Assembly (NCBI GenBank): GCA_038239485.1
Contig: JBBSET010000087.1
Span: 1 to 8,602 of the forward strand
Source: DASQEH01 sp038239485
GTDB taxonomy: Bacteria > Actinomycetota > Actinomycetes > Propionibacteriales > Nocardioidaceae
DNA: 8,602 nt
Direction: 5' to 3'
Shown: piece after piece, positions 6,114 to 8,602 of the stretch
Position numbering within the stretch: the stretch's first letter is position 1
Layout of the letters: every line of letters starts with the position of its first letter
Translations under genes and position numbers: made by a program
The notes under the pieces: model-generated
Database searches by the model: none
What the model was told of the DNA's origin: nothing
Seen by the model: only the letters and a program-made list of their open reading frames with translations

Positions 6114-6755
6114 TCAGGAGAGGTCCCGGAAGCCCGCCACGATGCGCTGGGCGGCGCTGACACCCACCACGGCCGCCCACGCAGTGGCGATCGCCGCGGC
6201 GTGAGCGGGGACAACCAGCCACAATGAGTGCACGGCAATGGTCTCGGTCCCCTCCGCGAGCCCTCCGAGAAAGCTGAGCGAGCGACCATCCTGACGCTGT
6301 CGTCCCGTCCGCTCGGCGATGGAGGAGAACGCCAAGAACGCGGTTCCATTGATGTAGTAGCCCAGGAGGACCAACAGGAAGGGAAGCCAGCCGACGTCGT
6401 ACTGTCGCGTGGCGCCGATGGCCACGCCGACCACGGTGGCGCCGTACACGGCGAAGTCGGCCGTGATGTCCAGGAAGCCGCCCGCCTCGGAACCGGGTGA
6501 TGTCTCGGGGTGGCCGTGGGCCGCCGGACGGCGCCGGCGAGCAAGGGGGCCGTCGAGCCCGTCCAATAGGCGGGACAACAGCCACAGTCCCAGCGCCCAC
6601 CACCACAGCTGCCCTGCAGCGGTTGCGGCGCTGGCCAGCCCCGCGGCCAGGCCGAGCAGGGTCAGCTGGTTCGGGCTCACCCACGGCCGGTCGAGGAGCC
6701 GGGCCAGCCCGGACAAAGGCCGATCCAGGACACGGCGAGCCGTTGGGTCAAGCAC
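6114..6755 (-). CDS. ynjF: YnjF-like CDP-alcohol phosphatidyltransferase
   Basis: 213 aa, integral membrane enzyme; the start is a GTG at 6755, 8 nt after GAGGA, and it overlaps the upstream TVP38 gene by 8 nt. The family swaps CMP of a CDP-lipid (or CDP-alcohol) for another alcohol. The signature is present with all catalytic residues: D65-x2-D68-G69-x2-A72-R73, then G92-x3-D96-x3-D100 (LLDGLDGPLAR ... GGFLDITAD). Canonically about 8 residues separate AR from the next Gly; here there are 18 (an insert rich in Pro, His and Glu, near 74-91). FLAFSSIAER and LSFLGGLAEGTETI further downstream match E. coli YnjF as I remember it, so YnjF subfamily is preferred over PgsA, CdsA or PIS. Several membrane helices follow. 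Substrates are unknown in this subfamily. The symbol is by similarity. Confidence 0.88.
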   Translation of the reverse strand: MLDPTARRVLDRPLSGLARLLDRPWVSPNQLTLLGLAAGLASAATAAGQLWWWALGLWLLSRLLDGLDGPLARRRRPAAHGHPETSPGSEAGGFLDITADFAVYGATVVGVAIGATRQYDVGWLPFLLVLLGYYINGTAFLAFSSIAERTGRQRQDGRSLSFLGGLAEGTETIAVHSLWLVVPAHAAAIATAWAAVVGVSAAQRIVAGFRDLS

Positions 6756-7413
6756 GTGTCCGGTCCTCAGCGGAGTGGCCCACGCGGCGAGGGTCCAGTC
6801 GTCGCGCCCACCAGGCCCCGCCGAAGACCAGAACGATCAGGGCGGAACAGGCGGCGGCCAGGCCCCACGGGTTGGTGCCGTAGGCCCCCAACGCTGCATA
6901 GGCAAGGCTGCCGGGCACCATTCCGAGCGCACTGCCCAGTAGATAGTGGCGGAACCTGACTCCCGAGAGGCCTGAGGCATAGTTGATGGCGATGAAGGGC
7001 ACGAGCGGGACCAGACGAACGATCAGGACCGCAGCCAGACCGTGATCGGCAAGAAGGGCGTCGACGCGGGCCAGACGTCCGCGGATGAGTCGGTCGACGG
7101 CGTCACGCCCGAGGAGCCTCCCAACGCCGAAGGAGATGACTGCCCCGACCAAGGCGCCCGCCAGGGAAAGTCCCGCTCCGGCCCACAACCCGAACAGCGC
7201 CCCGCCCGCGGCGGTCAGCAGTGCCTTGGGGCAAGGGATCAGGGAAAGGCCCGCGTAGAGAACGAAGAACAGGGCCGCCCCCCACGGCCCCGCTGCATCA
7301 ACGCGCGCCTTCATCGCCGCGATGTCGGGGGTCCCGAGGACGAGGGCGAGGGCGACCGCACCGAGCACAATCAGAGCAAGCGCGCCCGCCTTGATCAGGG
7401 CGGCTCTCTTCAT
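6748..7413 (-). CDS. TVP38/TMEM64 (DedA-superfamily) membrane protein, YdjX/YdjZ-like
   Basis: 221 aa from ATG at 7413, with AGGA 6 nt upstream. The topology has an N-terminal helix (about 5-27), a hydrophobic segment 44-60, the glycine-rich segment GGALFGLWAGAGLSLAGALV (70-89) through GRLLGRD (98-104), a likely re-entrant/hydrophobic region RLVPLVPFIAINYASGLSGV (133-152), and helices near 158-178 and 185-202. The G-rich block and the R-x2-P-x2-P-F...NY motif are those of the VTT (SNARE-associated/DedA-like) domain, some members of which are implicated in lipid scrambling or envelope homeostasis. E. coli YdjX and YdjZ belong to the same family and sit beside the ynj genes. It is the first gene of a two-gene leftward operon with the ynjF-like gene, coupled by an 8-nt overlap. 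The role is unproven; a joint role in handling a membrane lipid is an inference. Confidence 0.9.
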   Translation of the reverse strand: MKRAALIKAGALALIVLGAVALALVLGTPDIAAMKARVDAAGPWGAALFFVLYAGLSLIPCPKALLTAAGGALFGLWAGAGLSLAGALVGAVISFGVGRLLGRDAVDRLIRGRLARVDALLADHGLAAVLIVRLVPLVPFIAINYASGLSGVRFRHYLLGSALGMVPGSLAYAALGAYGTNPWGLAAACSALIVLVFGGAWWARRLDPRRVGHSAEDRTRA

Positions 7414-7439
7414 GGCTGATCCTGACGTCTCCAGGCACT

Positions 7440-7462
7440 GGACTTCCTACGTCGGGAAGTCC
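7440..7462. promoter_or_regulatory. perfect palindrome in the TVP38/ynjB-like divergent promoter region
   Basis: GGACTTCC (7440-7447) and GGAAGTCC (7455-7462) are exact reverse complements, separated by 7 bp (TACGTCG). The site lies 27 bp from the TVP38 start and 54 bp from the ynjB-like start, as expected of a dimeric regulator's operator acting on both. It could also form a hairpin in either transcript. The right arm's GGAAGT is followed after 16 bp by GTGTT (7477-7481), a spacing like that of ECF -35/-10 elements. Confidence 0.4.
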
Positions 7463-7515
7463 CCGAGCCTCTCGAAGTGTTCCCGATGTGACATATTCGC
7501 TGCCCCGGAGGTCCG

Positions 7516-8602
7516 ATGTACCCGCGCCGTGCCCGCATGCTCCTCCCCGCCGCGCTGCTGTCCATGGCTGCCTCCGCCTGCGCCGCCGCAGGTGCGCCGA
7601 CCGGGACCACCACCGACACTCGCTCCTGGTCGCAGATCACCAACCAGGCCAAGGGCCAGACCGTCGACCTGTGGATGTACGGCGGGGACCAGCAGGGCAA
7701 CGCCTACGTCGACCACGTACTCACACCCGCCGCGGCCAAGCTCGGGGTGACCTTGAGACGAGTGCCGGTGGCGGACACCACGGACGCCATGACCCGGATC
7801 CTGGCCGAACGACAGGCCGGCAGCACGGACGGCGCAGTGGACCTGGTGTGGGTCAACGGCGACAGCTTCGCGACCGGCAAGCAGGCCGACGCCTGGCGCT
7901 GCGGTTGGTCCTCCCGCCTCCCGAACATGAAGTTCGTGGCGCCCGACGATCCCCTCGTTAACCAGGACTTCGGGACCGACGTCGACGGCTGCGAGGCGCC
8001 GTGGAACAAGGCACAGTTCACGCTGGTCTACGACTCCGCGCGAGTCGCTACGCCACCGACGTCGATAGCGGGTGTCCTCCACTGGGCGAAAAACCATCCC
8101 GGGCGGTTCACCTACCCCGCCCCGCCCGACTTCACCGGCTCGGCCTTCGTCCGAGAAGCGCTCTACAGCACCTCGGGCGGCTATGCAAACATCCCCTCAC
8201 AGTTCGACCAAGGCGCCTACGACAAGTTAACCCCGGCCTTGTGGGATGCTCTCAAGGACGTGGCGCCCTCGCTGTGGCGCCAAGGTCGGACCTACCCACC
8301 CGACTCAGTGGCCTTGGACCGGCTCTACGCCGACGGGGAGGTCGACATGACCATGACCTACGGACCGGCCACGCTCACCAACCTCGTCGCCAACGGCACC
8401 TTCCCAGCGACCACACGTGTCCTGCCTCTGCACGAGGGGACCATCGGAAACGCCAGCTTCCTCGCCATACCATCCTCGGCCGGTGACCCCGAGGGCGCGA
8501 TGGTGGTGGCCAACCTTGCTCTTTCGCCCGCCCAGCAGGCGATCAAGGCCGACCCGAGCACGTGGGGGCAGTTCACGGTGCTCGACACCCACCTGCTGAG
8601 CC
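7516..8602 (+). CDS. ynjB: YnjB-like ABC transporter substrate-binding lipoprotein (partial, 3' end outside window)
   Basis: 362 codons are visible from ATG at 7516, which has a strong GGAGG 4 nt upstream. E. coli YnjB is about 388 aa, so probably only the last few dozen residues are missing. The start MYPRRARMLLPAALLSMAAS then AC gives a basic n-region, a hydrophobic core and a lipobox-like ASAC with Cys22 as the lipidation site, so the mature protein should be anchored outside the membrane. Family motifs are DLVWVNGDSF (109-118), TDVDGCEAPWNKAQFTLVYD (154-173) and FTYPAPPDFTGSAFVREALY (198-217). These are the marks of the YnjB/COG4134 group, distantly like thiamine and iron solute-binding proteins. 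Permease (ynjC) and ATPase (ynjD) genes would be expected just downstream. It is divergent from the TVP38/ynjF pair. The ligand is unknown. Confidence 0.9.
   Translation, partial: MYPRRARMLLPAALLSMAASACAAAGAPTGTTTDTRSWSQITNQAKGQTVDLWMYGGDQQGNAYVDHVLTPAAAKLGVTLRRVPVADTTDAMTRILAERQAGSTDGAVDLVWVNGDSFATGKQADAWRCGWSSRLPNMKFVAPDDPLVNQDFGTDVDGCEAPWNKAQFTLVYDSARVATPPTSIAGVLHWAKNHPGRFTYPAPPDFTGSAFVREALYSTSGGYANIPSQFDQGAYDKLTPALWDALKDVAPSLWRQGRTYPPDSVALDRLYADGEVDMTMTYGPATLTNLVANGTFPATTRVLPLHEGTIGNASFLAIPSSAGDPEGAMVVANLALSPAQQAIKADPSTWGQFTVLDTHLLS

Noticed and set aside
1..8602. Linking the left PhnD-like protein and the right YnjB-like protein as one transport system
   Set aside because: They belong to different binding-protein families, lie at opposite ends of the window, and are separated by an IS and decayed DNA.

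Overview
The window is high-GC DNA with frequent GTG starts, GGAGG-like ribosome binding sites, overlapping stop/start codons and an ECF sigma / zinc-finger anti-sigma pair. This points to an actinobacterium (Pseudonocardia-like or relative). The genus is inferred from style only. No RNA genes or CRISPR arrays were seen.

Layout. (1) 1-1556, minus strand: an acyl-CoA dehydrogenase-fold flavoprotein followed by a PhnD-like substrate-binding protein that lacks an export signal and runs off the left edge. (2) 1557-1970: mostly non-coding, with at most the decayed remains of a gene. (3) 1971-2760: a 790-bp IS6-family insertion sequence with clear 26-bp imperfect terminal inverted repeats. Its transposase is split by a frameshift, and there is no matching target duplication. 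It abuts a truncated ORF at 2761-2857. (4) 2982-3602, minus: a class I SAM-dependent methyltransferase, divergent from (5) 3722-6059, plus: a tightly overlapping three-gene operon of ECF sigma factor, anti-sigma factor and a MerA-like pyridine nucleotide-disulfide oxidoreductase. (6) 6114-7413, minus: a TVP38/TMEM64 (YdjX/YdjZ-like) membrane protein overlapping a YnjF-like CDP-alcohol phosphatidyltransferase. (7) 7516-8602, plus: a YnjB-like ABC transporter lipoprotein, truncated by the right edge.

The most interesting part is 3722-8602. Counterparts of E. coli ydjX/ydjZ (TVP38), ynjB (solute-binding protein) and ynjF (CDP-alcohol phosphotransferase) lie together in E. coli in the poorly characterised ydjXYZ-ynjABCDEF region. 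Here the same families are regrouped with a MerA-like oxidoreductase and put beside a dedicated ECF sigma/anti-sigma pair. The set suggests a membrane-associated redox and lipid-modification module with its own importer, possibly induced by a stress signal. Substrate and product are unknown.

The IS and the decayed flanking DNA separate this module from the flavoprotein/PhnD-like pair, so the two halves of the window are probably unrelated.
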